From: Tannerellaceae bacterium
GTDB taxonomy: Bacteria > Bacteroidota > Bacteroidia > Bacteroidales > Tannerellaceae
Reading direction: 5' to 3'
DNA length: 64,000 nucleotides
NCBI GenBank assembly: GCA_021203545.1
Contig: JAJQAZ010000146.1
Location: 62,001 to 126,000, forward strand
The notes under the pieces were generated by a model, which had not been told where the DNA came from, ran no database searches, and was given only the letters and a program-made list of their open reading frames with translations. Of the stretch, positions 37,991-46,994 are shown one piece after another. The translations under genes and the position numbers were made by a program. Numbering within the stretch: the stretch's first letter is position 1; every line of letters begins with the position of its first letter.

Positions 37991-39667
37991 ATGAGTAAAG
38001 ACAAATTTGTAATTGGTTTAGACTACGGCAGCGACTCCTGTCGCGCCGTAGTTGTAAACGCTGCTACAGGTGAAGAGCTGGCTTCAGCTGTAAAATACTA
38101 CTCCCGCTGGATGGAAGGTAAGTATTGTGACCCTTTAAAAAACCGCTACCGCCAGCATCCTTTGGATTATATCGAAGGATTGGAAACCACAGTAAAAGAA
38201 TCGCTGTCCAAATGCCCTGCCGGAACTGCTGAAAATGTAGTAGGTATCGCATTTGATACAACCGGAAGTACACCGGTACTGACAGACAAAGAAGGAACCC
38301 CACTGGCCCTGCTTCCCGAATTTGCAGAAAATCCAAACGCCATGTTTATTCTCTGGAAAGACCATACATCTATCAAAGAAGCTGCCGAGATCAACGAACT
38401 CGCACGCCGCTGGGGCATTGATTATACCGCTTACGAAGGTGGTATCTACTCGTCGGAATGGGTATGGGCCAAAATGGCACATTTACTGCGGGAAGATGAA
38501 TCAATCCGTGAAACTGCTTATTCATGGATCGAGCATTGCGACTGGTTGCCCGCACTGATCACCGGAAAAACCAAACCGGAAGAAGTATACCGGAGTCGTT
38601 GCGCGGCCGGACACAAAGCGATGTGGCACGAAAAATGGGACGGACTGCCCTCTGAAGAATTTCTAACCACGCTGGAACCGCTGTTAGCAGGCTTCCGCAG
38701 CCATCTGTTTGAAAAAACGTACACCAGTGATACACATGTCGGTAACCTGACCGAAGACTGGGCAAAAAGATTAGGTTTAACAACCAATGTGGCTGTTGCC
38801 GTAGGCGCATTCGATTGCCACATGGGCGCGGTAGGTGCCGAAATTACTCCCCGTACATTCGTGCGTGTAATCGGTACTTCCACCTGCGACATTATGGTCT
38901 CTTCATACGAAGAAATGGGCGACAAACTGGTTCCCGGTATCTGCGGACAGGTAGACGGTTCTGTAATCCCTGGTATGGTAGGCCTGGAAGCCGGACAATC
39001 CGGATTCGGTGATATCTATGCCTGGTTTAAAAGAGTATTGGCATGGCCTTTGGAAAACATCCTGGCAAACAGTACACTGATTGATGGAGAAACCAAAGAC
39101 AAGCTGATTGCCGAGACAATGGATAAGATCATCCCGATCCTCTCTATGGAAGCGGCAAAAGTTCCGGTAAAAGATAGCAGCATCCTGGCTGTAGACTGGA
39201 TGAACGGACGTCGTACTCCGGATGCAAGCCAGTTGGTAAAAGGTACGATCACCGGATTAAATCTCGCAAGCTCTGCTCCGCTGATTTTCCGCGCATTGGT
39301 TGAAGCTACCGTATTCGGTTCGAAAGCCATTGTAGACCGCTTCCTTGAAAACGGTATCAAAATTGAAAGCGTAATCGGTATCGGTGGTATCTCCCTGAAA
39401 TCTCCGTTCGTCATGCAAACACTGGCCGACGTATTGAATATGCCGATCAAAGTGGCAAAAGCAGAACAGGCCTGTGCATTTGGTGCTTCTATGTTCGCGG
39501 CTGTAGCTGCCGGCGTATACGACAAAGTTGAGGATGCCCAGAAAGCTATGGGACAGGGATTTGCCAAAGAATATTATCCGAACCACGATAATCATCTGGC
39601 CTATCAGGCACTTTATGAAAAATATTCCAAACTGGGAAAATTTACAGAAAATGAATTGTTTGTATGA
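37991..39667 (+). CDS. araB: L-ribulokinase
   Basis: 558 residues, FGGY carbohydrate kinase family. Signatures: FVIGLDYGSDSCRAVVVNAATGEE, GIAFDTTGSTPVLTDKEG, catalytic Asp in AVGAFDCHMGAVG, and the second ATPase half with VIGIGGISLKSPFVMQTLADVLNMPI and ACAFGASMFAAVAAG. It phosphorylates L-ribulose with ATP. Intact and directly after araA. Confidence 0.95.
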   Translation: MSKDKFVIGLDYGSDSCRAVVVNAATGEELASAVKYYSRWMEGKYCDPLKNRYRQHPLDYIEGLETTVKESLSKCPAGTAENVVGIAFDTTGSTPVLTDKEGTPLALLPEFAENPNAMFILWKDHTSIKEAAEINELARRWGIDYTAYEGGIYSSEWVWAKMAHLLREDESIRETAYSWIEHCDWLPALITGKTKPEEVYRSRCAAGHKAMWHEKWDGLPSEEFLTTLEPLLAGFRSHLFEKTYTSDTHVGNLTEDWAKRLGLTTNVAVAVGAFDCHMGAVGAEITPRTFVRVIGTSTCDIMVSSYEEMGDKLVPGICGQVDGSVIPGMVGLEAGQSGFGDIYAWFKRVLAWPLENILANSTLIDGETKDKLIAETMDKIIPILSMEAAKVPVKDSSILAVDWMNGRRTPDASQLVKGTITGLNLASSAPLIFRALVEATVFGSKAIVDRFLENGIKIESVIGIGGISLKSPFVMQTLADVLNMPIKVAKAEQACAFGASMFAAVAAGVYDKVEDAQKAMGQGFAKEYYPNHDNHLAYQALYEKYSKLGKFTENELFV

Positions 39668-39812
39668 TCTCCGGATCGTATAAATAATCAGGGATAAACA
39701 TTTCTCCGGAACCAAAAGAGGGAAAAAGAAAAGATACAGGAACTCCTGAAATCCCAATCAAATCCGATTGACTTTACCCTCTTTTACTTCCTTTTTATAC
39801 AAAGAGATTGTA

Positions 39813-39820
39813 TATCTTTG
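39813..39820 (+). promoter_or_regulatory. -7 box upstream of transketolase
   Basis: TATCTTTG lies 25 nt before the ATG at 39846, supporting this ATG over an in-frame TTG at 39768 that precedes the box. A convincing -33 element was not found. Confidence 0.45.
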
Positions 39821-39845
39821 TGCAAAATTAAATAATTCATACACA

Positions 39846-41873
39846 ATGAACGATATAAAGTTAATGAACAAGGCAGCCGACAACATTCGTATACTGGCTG
39901 CATCAATGGTTGAAAAAGCGAACTCGGGACACCCGGGGGGCGCGATGGGTGGTGCAGACTTCGTAAACGTATTGTTTTCGGAATATCTGATATATGATCC
40001 CAAAAACCCGAAATGGGAAGGCCGCGACCGTTTCTTCCTTGACCCGGGCCACATGTCTCCGATGCTTTACTCTGTACTTGCCCTGACCGGTAAATACACA
40101 ATGGACGAACTGGCACAGTTTCGTCAATGGGAAAGTCCTACCCCGGGACACCCGGAAGTAGATGTTATGAGAGGTGTTGAAAACACTTCCGGCCCACTCG
40201 GACAAGGACATACATACGGTGTCGGCGCAGCAATCGCGGCTAAATTCCTGAAAGCCCGTTTAGGCGAGCAAATGGATCAGACAATCTATGCTTATATTTC
40301 TGACGGTGGTGTACAGGAAGAGATCTCACAGGGTGCCGGACGTATTGCCGGAACACTCGGTCTGGATAACCTGATCATGTTCTACGATGCCAACAACATC
40401 CAGCTTTCCACAAAAGTAGAAGAAGTAACCTGCGAAGATGTAGCTAAAAAATATGAAGCATGGAACTGGAAAGTAATTACCATCAACGGTAATGATGTTG
40501 CAGAAATCCGTAAAGCCATAGAAGAAGCAAAAGCAGAAAAAGAACGCCCTACCCTGATTATTGGTAACACCATTATGGGTAAAGGAGCCGTTGCTGCCGA
40601 CCAGAGTTGCTACGAAGACAAAGTGTCTACTCACGGACAACCTCTTTCTGCTGCCGGAGCATGCTACAAAGAAACCGTGAAAAATCTGGGAGGCGATCAT
40701 GAAAATCCATTCGTAATCTTCCCGGAGGTAGAAGAACTATATGCAAAACGGGCCAAAGAACTGGAAGGAATTGTAGCTGAACGTTACGCTGCCAAAGCGG
40801 AATGGGCCAAAGCAAACCCGGAACTGGCTGCCAAAATGGAGAAATGGTTCTCCGGTGCAGCTCCCGAAGTAGACTGGACAGGCATCGAACAGAAACCAAA
40901 CCAGGCTACACGCGCAGCTTCTGCAACCGTATTAGGCGCATTGGCTACACAGGTTGAAAATATGATCTGTGCTTCTGCCGACCTTTCCAACTCTGATAAA
41001 ACCGACGGATTCCTGAAAAAGACAAAAGCACTCACCAAAGGTGATTTCAGCGGAGCATTCTTCCAGGCCGGAGTTTGCGAGCTCACTATGGCTTGTGTTT
41101 GTATCGGTATGGCACTACATGGTGGTGTAATTGCTGCATGCGGTACCTTCTTTGTCTTCTCCGACTATATGAAACCGGCTGCCCGTATGGCTGCCCTCAT
41201 GGAACTGCCTGTTAAATTTATCTGGACCCACGACGCATTCCGCGTAGGCGAAGACGGACCCACCCACGAACCGGTAGAACAGGAAGCTCAGATTCGTTTG
41301 TTGGAAAAACTGAAAAATCATAAAGGGCACAACTCCATGTTGGTTCTTCGTCCGGCTGACGTAATCGAAACGACTGTAGCATGGAAAATGGCAATGGAAA
41401 ACATCGCCACGCCTACCGCTCTCATCCTTTCCCGTCAGAACATTACTGACCTGCCGGCAAAAAAAGACCGCTATACAGAGGCATTACAGGCAGAGAAAGG
41501 TGCTTACATCGTAGAGTGCGACGGTAATCCCGATATTATTCTGGTGGCTTCGGGTTCCGAAGTTGCGACCCTGATCGAAGGGGCAGCTAAATTACGTGCA
41601 GACGGTATCCGCGTCCGTATCGTTTCGGCTCCTTCAGAAGGTCTCTTCCGTAGCCAACCCATCGGTTACCAGGAATCTGTGATTCCTACCGGAAGCAAAG
41701 TATTCGGATTAACCGCCGGTTTGCCCGTTACTCTTCAGGGTTTAGTAGGCTGCAACGGACGTGTATGGGGACTTGAATCCTTTGGTTTCTCCGCTCCTTA
41801 TAAAGTACTGGACGAGAAATTGGGATTCACTGGTGAAAATGTTTACAATCAGGTAAAAGCATTTTTAATATAA
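39846..41873 (+). CDS. tkt: Transketolase
   Basis: 675 residues from ATG 39846. Features: SGHPGGAMGGADFVNVLF, GPLGQGHTYGVGAAIAAKFLKARLG, ThDP-binding region AYISDGGVQEEISQGAGRIAGTLGLDNLIMFYDANNIQLS (a GDG-like motif reading SDGG), the Pyr-domain FFVFSDYMKPAARMAAL and WTHDAFRVGEDGPTHEPVEQ, and the C-domain SAPSEGLFRSQP. It links arabinose-derived xylulose 5-phosphate to the pentose phosphate pathway. It is followed by rpiB. Confidence 0.95.
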   Translation: MNDIKLMNKAADNIRILAASMVEKANSGHPGGAMGGADFVNVLFSEYLIYDPKNPKWEGRDRFFLDPGHMSPMLYSVLALTGKYTMDELAQFRQWESPTPGHPEVDVMRGVENTSGPLGQGHTYGVGAAIAAKFLKARLGEQMDQTIYAYISDGGVQEEISQGAGRIAGTLGLDNLIMFYDANNIQLSTKVEEVTCEDVAKKYEAWNWKVITINGNDVAEIRKAIEEAKAEKERPTLIIGNTIMGKGAVAADQSCYEDKVSTHGQPLSAAGACYKETVKNLGGDHENPFVIFPEVEELYAKRAKELEGIVAERYAAKAEWAKANPELAAKMEKWFSGAAPEVDWTGIEQKPNQATRAASATVLGALATQVENMICASADLSNSDKTDGFLKKTKALTKGDFSGAFFQAGVCELTMACVCIGMALHGGVIAACGTFFVFSDYMKPAARMAALMELPVKFIWTHDAFRVGEDGPTHEPVEQEAQIRLLEKLKNHKGHNSMLVLRPADVIETTVAWKMAMENIATPTALILSRQNITDLPAKKDRYTEALQAEKGAYIVECDGNPDIILVASGSEVATLIEGAAKLRADGIRVRIVSAPSEGLFRSQPIGYQESVIPTGSKVFGLTAGLPVTLQGLVGCNGRVWGLESFGFSAPYKVLDEKLGFTGENVYNQVKAFLI

Positions 41874-41883
41874 AAAACTTCTG

Positions 41884-41931
41884 ATGAGATTGTCTGAAAA
41901 ACAGTATAGACTACTTTTCAGGCAATCTCAT
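41884..41931 (+). promoter_or_regulatory. Stem-loop with GAGATTGYCTGAAAA arms upstream of rpiB
   Basis: ATGAGATTGTCTGAAAA (41884-41900) pairs with TTTTCAGGCAATCTCAT (41915-41931) over 17 bp with one G-U. It begins 11 nt after the transketolase stop and ends 20 nt before rpiB. The stem core matches the galK hairpin. Confidence 0.65.
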
Positions 41932-41951
41932 TTACTCTATACAGATAAACG

Positions 41952-42383
41952 ATGAAAACAATTGGTTTAGCGAGTGATCATGCCGGATATGAATTAAAAG
42001 AGTTTGTAAAAGAGCTATTAACTTCCAAAGGTCTTACCTGGAAAGATTTTGGAACCTATTCTCCGGAAAGCAGTGATTATGCAGACTATGCTCACCCCCT
42101 TGCAGAAGCAGTCGAAAAAGGGGAAGTATATCCGGGTATTGCCATTTGCGGCTCAGGAAACGGAATCAATATTACTCTTAATAAACACCAGGGCATCCGT
42201 GCTGCTCTTTGCTGGCAGCAGGAACTCGCAGAACTGGCACGCGCTCATAACGATGCAAATGTGTTGGTAATGCCGGCCCGGTTTATCAGTAAAGAGGAAG
42301 CCACTAACATTATTGACGCCTTCTTAACAACCACGTTCGAAGGTGGAAGACATCAAAAACGAATTGAAAAAATCCCGCTATAA
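41952..42383 (+). CDS. rpiB: Ribose-5-phosphate isomerase B
   Basis: 143 residues, RpiB/LacAB family. Features: GLASDHAGYELKEFV at the N-terminus, SSDYADYAHPLAEAVEKGE, the phosphate-binding CGSGNGINITLNKHQGIRAALCW, and HNDANVLVMPARFIS. It interconverts ribulose and ribose 5-phosphates, completing the pentose phosphate link of the arabinose block. Followed 30 nt later by the sodium symporter gene. Confidence 0.95.
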   Translation: MKTIGLASDHAGYELKEFVKELLTSKGLTWKDFGTYSPESSDYADYAHPLAEAVEKGEVYPGIAICGSGNGINITLNKHQGIRAALCWQQELAELARAHNDANVLVMPARFISKEEATNIIDAFLTTTFEGGRHQKRIEKIPL

Positions 42384-42413
42384 AAACCACGGGAACACAT
42401 GTAAAAACACTTT

Positions 42414-44111
42414 ATGGGAACATTAGACTTTGTAGTAATCTGGCTATTCGCTTTAGCTCTTATTGGAGTTATTATTTATGTTGTCAGACAAAAAAATGAT
42501 AACTCCGGTGATTATTTCCTCGGAGGACGCGATGCGACATGGATCGCAATTGGTGCCTCAATCTTTGCATCGAACATCGGTTCTGAACACTTAATCGGCC
42601 TGGCCGGAGCAGGAGCCTCCAGCGGTATGGCCATGGCACACTGGGAAATCCAGGGCTGGATGGTATTGATCCTCGCCTGGGTATTCGTTCCTTTCTACGA
42701 ACGCAGTATGGTACTTACCATGCCCGAATTCCTGGAAAGACGGTATAACAGCCAATCCAAAACCATACTATCCCTCATCTCATTAGTAAGTTACGTATTA
42801 ACAAAAGTAGCCGTAACAGTATATGCCGGTGGTCTGGTATTCCAGCAGGTATTCGGTATCAAAGAATTATGGGGTATCGACTTCTTCTGGATCGCAGCGA
42901 TCGGTCTGGTTATTATCACAGCTCTTTACACCATCTTCGGAGGTATGAAATCTGTGCTTTACACATCCGTATTACAAACCCCGATTCTGTTATTAGGCTC
43001 TATCATCATCCTTGTATTGGGATTGAAAGAAGTAGGTGGATGGCAGAAAGTACTTGAATATTGCTCTGTAACTCCTGTAAATGAATACGGAGATACAATG
43101 ATAAACCTGATCCGTAGCAACCACGACCCGGATTTCCCCTGGTTGGGAGCTTTGATCGGTTCTTCTATTATCGGTTTCTGGTACTGGTGTACCGACCAGT
43201 TTATTGTTCAGCGTGTCCTTTCCGGACGTGACGAACGTCAGGCCCGCCGGGGTGCCATCTTTGGCGCTTACCTGAAACTAACCCCTGTATTCCTGTTCCT
43301 GATCCCGGGTATGATCGCTTTTGCTATTCACCAGCAAAGTGTGATGAGTGGTAGCGAAGGATTCCTTCCACTGCTGGAAAATGGTGTTCACAATGCCGAC
43401 GCCGCTTTCCCGACCCTGGTTGCTAAATTATTGCCTGCCGGTGTAAAAGGTTTAGTAGTTTGTGGTATTCTGGCAGCATTGATGAGTTCTTTGGCTTCGC
43501 TGTTTAACTCATCAGCTATGCTCTTTACAATCGACTTCTACAAAAAATACAGGCCGGAAACTCCTGAAAAGAAACTGGTTCTTATCGGGCAGATCGCCAC
43601 TGTTGTTATCGTAATATTAGGTATCCTGTGGATCCCTATCATGCGTAGTGTGGGCGATGTATTATATACTTACCTGCAGGATGTACAGTCTGTACTGGCT
43701 CCGGGTATTGCAGCCGCCTTCCTAATGGGTATCGCATGGAAACGTACGTCTGCTATGGGAGGTATGTGGGGATTGCTTTCCGGTTTCATTATCGGTATGA
43801 CCCGTCTGGGAGCCAAAGTATATTACACAACAATTGGTGAAGGTACAGGCGACTCTATCTTCAAATACCTGTTCTTTGATATGAACTGGTTATTCTTCTG
43901 CGGATGGATGTTGTTATTCTGTATCGTTGTAGTTGTGATTGTCAGCTACTGTACAGAAGCACCTTCAGCCGAAAAAATCCAGGGATTGGTATTTGGTACC
44001 TTAACACCCGAACAAAAAGCAGCATCACGTGCCAGCTGGAACAAATGGGATGTAATCCACTCTATAATTATCTTAGGTATTATAGCCGCATTTTATATTT
44101 ACTTCTGGTAA
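42414..44111 (+). CDS. Sodium/solute symporter (SSS family), probable arabinose transporter
   Basis: 565 residues with about 14 membrane helices. SSS hallmarks: FLGGRDATWIAIGASIFASNIGSEHLIGLAGAGASSGMAMAHWEIQGWM, FYERSMVLTMPEFLERRYN, IGFWYWCTDQFIVQRVLSGRDERQARRGAIFGAYLK, and SSLASLFNSSAMLFTIDFYKKY. Relatives import sugars such as glucose, galactose or arabinose with Na+. Its place at the end of the ara block argues for arabinose. A stem-loop follows. Confidence 0.93.
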   Translation: MGTLDFVVIWLFALALIGVIIYVVRQKNDNSGDYFLGGRDATWIAIGASIFASNIGSEHLIGLAGAGASSGMAMAHWEIQGWMVLILAWVFVPFYERSMVLTMPEFLERRYNSQSKTILSLISLVSYVLTKVAVTVYAGGLVFQQVFGIKELWGIDFFWIAAIGLVIITALYTIFGGMKSVLYTSVLQTPILLLGSIIILVLGLKEVGGWQKVLEYCSVTPVNEYGDTMINLIRSNHDPDFPWLGALIGSSIIGFWYWCTDQFIVQRVLSGRDERQARRGAIFGAYLKLTPVFLFLIPGMIAFAIHQQSVMSGSEGFLPLLENGVHNADAAFPTLVAKLLPAGVKGLVVCGILAALMSSLASLFNSSAMLFTIDFYKKYRPETPEKKLVLIGQIATVVIVILGILWIPIMRSVGDVLYTYLQDVQSVLAPGIAAAFLMGIAWKRTSAMGGMWGLLSGFIIGMTRLGAKVYYTTIGEGTGDSIFKYLFFDMNWLFFCGWMLLFCIVVVVIVSYCTEAPSAEKIQGLVFGTLTPEQKAASRASWNKWDVIHSIIILGIIAAFYIYFW

Positions 44112-44118
44112 ATATCAT

Positions 44119-44149
44119 ATTATCGGGTTGAATAATTCAACCCGGTAAT
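44119..44149 (+). terminator. Stem-loop after the sodium/solute symporter gene
   Basis: ATTATCGGGTTGAA pairs with TTCAACCCGGTAAT over 14 bp with one G-U and a 3-nt loop, 8 nt after the stop. No T-run follows, so termination is likely but not certain. Confidence 0.6.
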
Positions 44150-44210
44150 ACTATCATCTATCCATATCATCTAATATTCTATTTAAACCTAACTCATAAT
44201 TTTATCCAAA

Positions 44211-45857
44211 ATGGAAACTCAATTATTAGACCATCCACAGTTAACCATCTGTAAAGCAGTAGAAAAAGAAGGTTTTATTTCAGAAGAGAACAAAGTACTT
44301 TTGTACAAAGCTGCAAAAGAAGGCTCGGCAGAAGCCCAACACTTCTTAGCAAACATTTTCGATAATGGGCTATACGGTCAGGCAATCGATAAAGAAGAAG
44401 CACTAAAATGGTATTTAAAAGCAGCAGACCTAAATTACGGTCCTTCATTAACCTATTTGGCCTATTTGTACACACATGAAAACGATAAAGGAAAAGTTAA
44501 CTACAAAAAAGCCCTTTGGTATGCAAAACGTGCTGCCAGCCAGGGAGAGGTTAACGTTTATTCTCTATTGGCTCAATTTTATTTCAAGGGTGCAGGAACT
44601 ACCAGAAATATAGTAGAAGCTTATAAATGGGCTAAACTGGCGGATGCAAATGGAAACACAAAGTCTCTTCCGGTACTTGAATACATCGAACAGAATTTTC
44701 AATTTACTGAAAACGGACAACTCAAAGAAAAATATTTCAAAAGAAGTAAAATGGCAACCGCTTTACTGGTTATAAGCGGACTTCTGGGATTAATGTATTC
44801 TTTTTATTATATAATAATATTGGGATATGTAGAATCCACTTATTCAATTACGAGTTTTATTCAGAATATAAGTTGGGATTTAGATTCCTATTTTTCTGAT
44901 TTGGTAAACATTTATGACTTCAGTAGATCTTATGCAAATCATCCTATAGTAACACCTTATATATATGTGGGGAAATCTGCACTTTTACCACAAATTATTC
45001 CACCTATTATAAATATTGTTGCTATAATTATGATTATGGGATGGTATAAAAAAGGACTTTGGATCCATTTTTCTCTTATAGTTTATTATTTGCTAACGGC
45101 AACTTCATCTATAGGGCTTATTATTATTTCCATAACAACATTGGCATGTTTTATAAAAGATAAACAAAAAAATACGATATTGTCGTTTCTTTTTCAAAAC
45201 GAAAAAATTAAAAGTTATTTATTTGATTTTGGAAACAACTCCTCATTCCGTTCTGATTCAAAAGAGACTTCTTATTATAAGATCGGAATGATAGTTGCTT
45301 TGATTATTATTACACTTCTTATTATACTAACCATATCCTTTATATTTATTTCTTGGAATGGAATTAAGATGGAAGGAAATATGTTTAAATCCTCTCTTTT
45401 TGGTTGGCTAATGTTTATTTCCTTCTTTATCGGATTAAAAATGAGTACAACTTCTTATAGCACTTATGATGTATATGAAGATGAATCCGGTAAAAAACAT
45501 TATAAAAAAAGTATGGATGTGGGTGATGTGATAGAAGATAGTATAATACTACCTCTTCTTCAAAGATTTCTCCTGATCCCTTTAATTATTACAACTGCAA
45601 TCTACTATGTCCTGTATGTGTTAGCAGCAATAGTCTCATTTATTATACCTTTTCTTTCGATCTTATTATTAGGTATAGTATATGGTAGTTATCTTATTTT
45701 TAAACGTATAAAATATAAGAAAAACAGATTTATTTTATTAATAGGCACTACCGGGTTGTTAGTTTGTCTAATTATGACGGTTATCCCATACTCGCCTACG
45801 ATTGCTTCTATTCCATGGTATATACAAATTATTTTTTCGTCTTTGCCTCCATTTTAA
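44211..45857 (+). CDS. Sel1-repeat protein with polytopic membrane domain
   Basis: 548 residues. The cytoplasmic N-terminal half has Sel1/TPR-like repeats (about 30-160), such as AEAQHFLANIFDNGLYGQAIDKEEALKWYLKAADLNYGPS and EAYKWAKLADANG. From about residue 175 there are many hydrophobic segments (MATALLVISGLLGLMYSFYYIIIL; IIPPIINIVAIIMIMGWY; IGMIVALIIITLLIILTISFIFISW; LLLGIVYGSYLIF). The membrane half is markedly A/T-rich compared with neighbours, which could mean transfer or weak codon constraint. Function is unknown; Sel1 repeats usually bind partner proteins. No operon partner is obvious. Confidence 0.8.
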   Translation: METQLLDHPQLTICKAVEKEGFISEENKVLLYKAAKEGSAEAQHFLANIFDNGLYGQAIDKEEALKWYLKAADLNYGPSLTYLAYLYTHENDKGKVNYKKALWYAKRAASQGEVNVYSLLAQFYFKGAGTTRNIVEAYKWAKLADANGNTKSLPVLEYIEQNFQFTENGQLKEKYFKRSKMATALLVISGLLGLMYSFYYIIILGYVESTYSITSFIQNISWDLDSYFSDLVNIYDFSRSYANHPIVTPYIYVGKSALLPQIIPPIINIVAIIMIMGWYKKGLWIHFSLIVYYLLTATSSIGLIIISITTLACFIKDKQKNTILSFLFQNEKIKSYLFDFGNNSSFRSDSKETSYYKIGMIVALIIITLLIILTISFIFISWNGIKMEGNMFKSSLFGWLMFISFFIGLKMSTTSYSTYDVYEDESGKKHYKKSMDVGDVIEDSIILPLLQRFLLIPLIITTAIYYVLYVLAAIVSFIIPFLSILLLGIVYGSYLIFKRIKYKKNRFILLIGTTGLLVCLIMTVIPYSPTIASIPWYIQIIFSSLPPF

Positions 45858-45870
45858 CTATTAATCAGTC

Positions 45871-46527
45871 TCACATGTGGCTGGAGTCGCAGAAAGGTTT
45901 ATTTTTGCTCTTCCCACAACAACATAGTGTTACCCGGTTGCGAACCGGGTAACATTTTCCTTGTGCATCTTCTATCTCTATTCCTCCTTTTACCCATAAT
46001 GGACCTTTTTCGGCTGCTTCCGGATCATCCAGCAAACTGATACCCTGCATCAGATAGGGTTCAATCCGTTCCCCCTCTTTCGTAACCATTGTAAGGCGTC
46101 CGCTGGGGCAATATTCGCAGTGATGCTTAATAATATCTACAGCGTCTACATTTTCTGCTTTCCGGACCAGATTCCATGTGCCACTTTTTGTATCACAGAA
46201 ACGGGCTACTGCACACAAATCTTCCGCATCCAGCAGATCCACCTGTTTGCCCTCTATAAATTCAGCCATTTCATCGTATGTTTTATGGCTGGCAGTTTCT
46301 GTTCCGTCAAAATGATTCACATGTGATCCGTCGCAGTACGGCATCTTTTGTGTTCTTCCACAGCGGCACAAACAATACGTCTATTGTAAAGGAAATTGCT
46401 GCGTCTTTTCGTAAGTCAACGCAAACCCTCTCTCATTCAGTACATACCGTAATTCATCCAGACAAACACTTCCTGTTACCTGATAAGGACCATCTTTTAA
46501 AACTTTTATCTTCTTACTACCTTCCAT
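45871..46527 (-). pseudogene. CDGSH iron-sulfur domain protein, in-frame amber codon
   Basis: The frame from ATG 46527 (MEGSKKIKVLKDGPYQVTGS) to TGA 45871 has 218 sense codons, broken only by TAG at 46381-46383. Reading it as a sense codon gives QQFPLQ-X-TYCLCRCGRTQKMPYCDGSH, the expected family sequence, where Glu or Gln is usual at X. Two CDGSH [2Fe-2S] motifs follow: CRCG-RTQKMPYCDGSH and CCCG-KSKNKPFCDSSH (Gly to Ser), with a mono-cluster-like middle segment CEYCPSGRLTM. The amber lies just before the first Cys ligand, so a truncated product would bind no cluster. The gene is next to a GNAT gene on the same strand. Confidence 0.82.
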
Positions 46528-46546
46528 CACATTTTCCACTTCTCTA

Positions 46547-46840
46547 CTACTTATAGGCGACATCCATCACTTCCGGATTTTTTTTGAAATAGCTTTTTAC
46601 AAAAGGGCACATAGGAATAATCTTCTTGTTATTCTCGCGGGCATAATCCACTGCATACAAAATAAGAGCAGTTCCATACCCCCGTCCGTTAAATGCATCA
46701 TCAACTTCTGTATGGTCAATGATAAAACATTCTTCATCCATACACTGGTAGGTCATAATCCCTATTATCCTGCCGTCTTCCGAAAGAGAAAATACGCCTC
46801 TTGACTTTTTACTGGTGTGTGTAATATCCATTGTATTCAA
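46547..46840 (-). CDS. Small GNAT-family N-acetyltransferase (YidJ/NATD1-like)
   Basis: 97 residues, one of the minimal GNAT proteins. The acetyl-CoA loop is FNGRGYGTALILYAVDYARENNKKI, and the C-terminal segment is CPFVKSYFKKNPE. ATG 46840 is followed by a second in-frame ATG at 46831. It ends 19 nt before the CDGSH start on the same strand, so the two are probably cotranscribed. Substrate unknown. Confidence 0.85.
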   Translation of the reverse strand: MNTMDITHTSKKSRGVFSLSEDGRIIGIMTYQCMDEECFIIDHTEVDDAFNGRGYGTALILYAVDYARENNKKIIPMCPFVKSYFKKNPEVMDVAYK

Positions 46841-46890
46841 ACATTAAATTTTAGAATCGTTAGCTTCCAAAGAGTGATTATCTAACAGAA

Positions 46891-46912
46891 AACCGAACCG
46901 GAAAGTTCGGTT
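46891..46912. promoter_or_regulatory. Hairpin in the divergent GNAT-ppk1 gap
   Basis: AACCGAAC and GTTCGGTT form an 8-bp stem with a CGGAAA loop. It lies upstream of both genes, so it could be a regulatory site rather than a terminator. Confidence 0.4.
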
Positions 46913-46994
46913 ACCACACAGATTATTTACCGCACCGGAAAACAAAAACTATTAGTCTGCTAAATTGTTTTATTTATCCAGTCAATCAATAATT

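Noticed and set aside
39768..39845. Longer transketolase start at TTG 39768
   Set aside because: The added residues do not match the family start, and a TATCTTTG promoter box lies between that TTG and ATG 39846.
45929..45953. Perfect 11-bp hairpin GTTACCCGGTT-GCG-AACCGGGTAAC as a terminator
   Set aside because: It lies inside the CDGSH gene and encodes the conserved segment CYPVRNRVTLC, so coding constraint explains it at least in part. It has no T-run.
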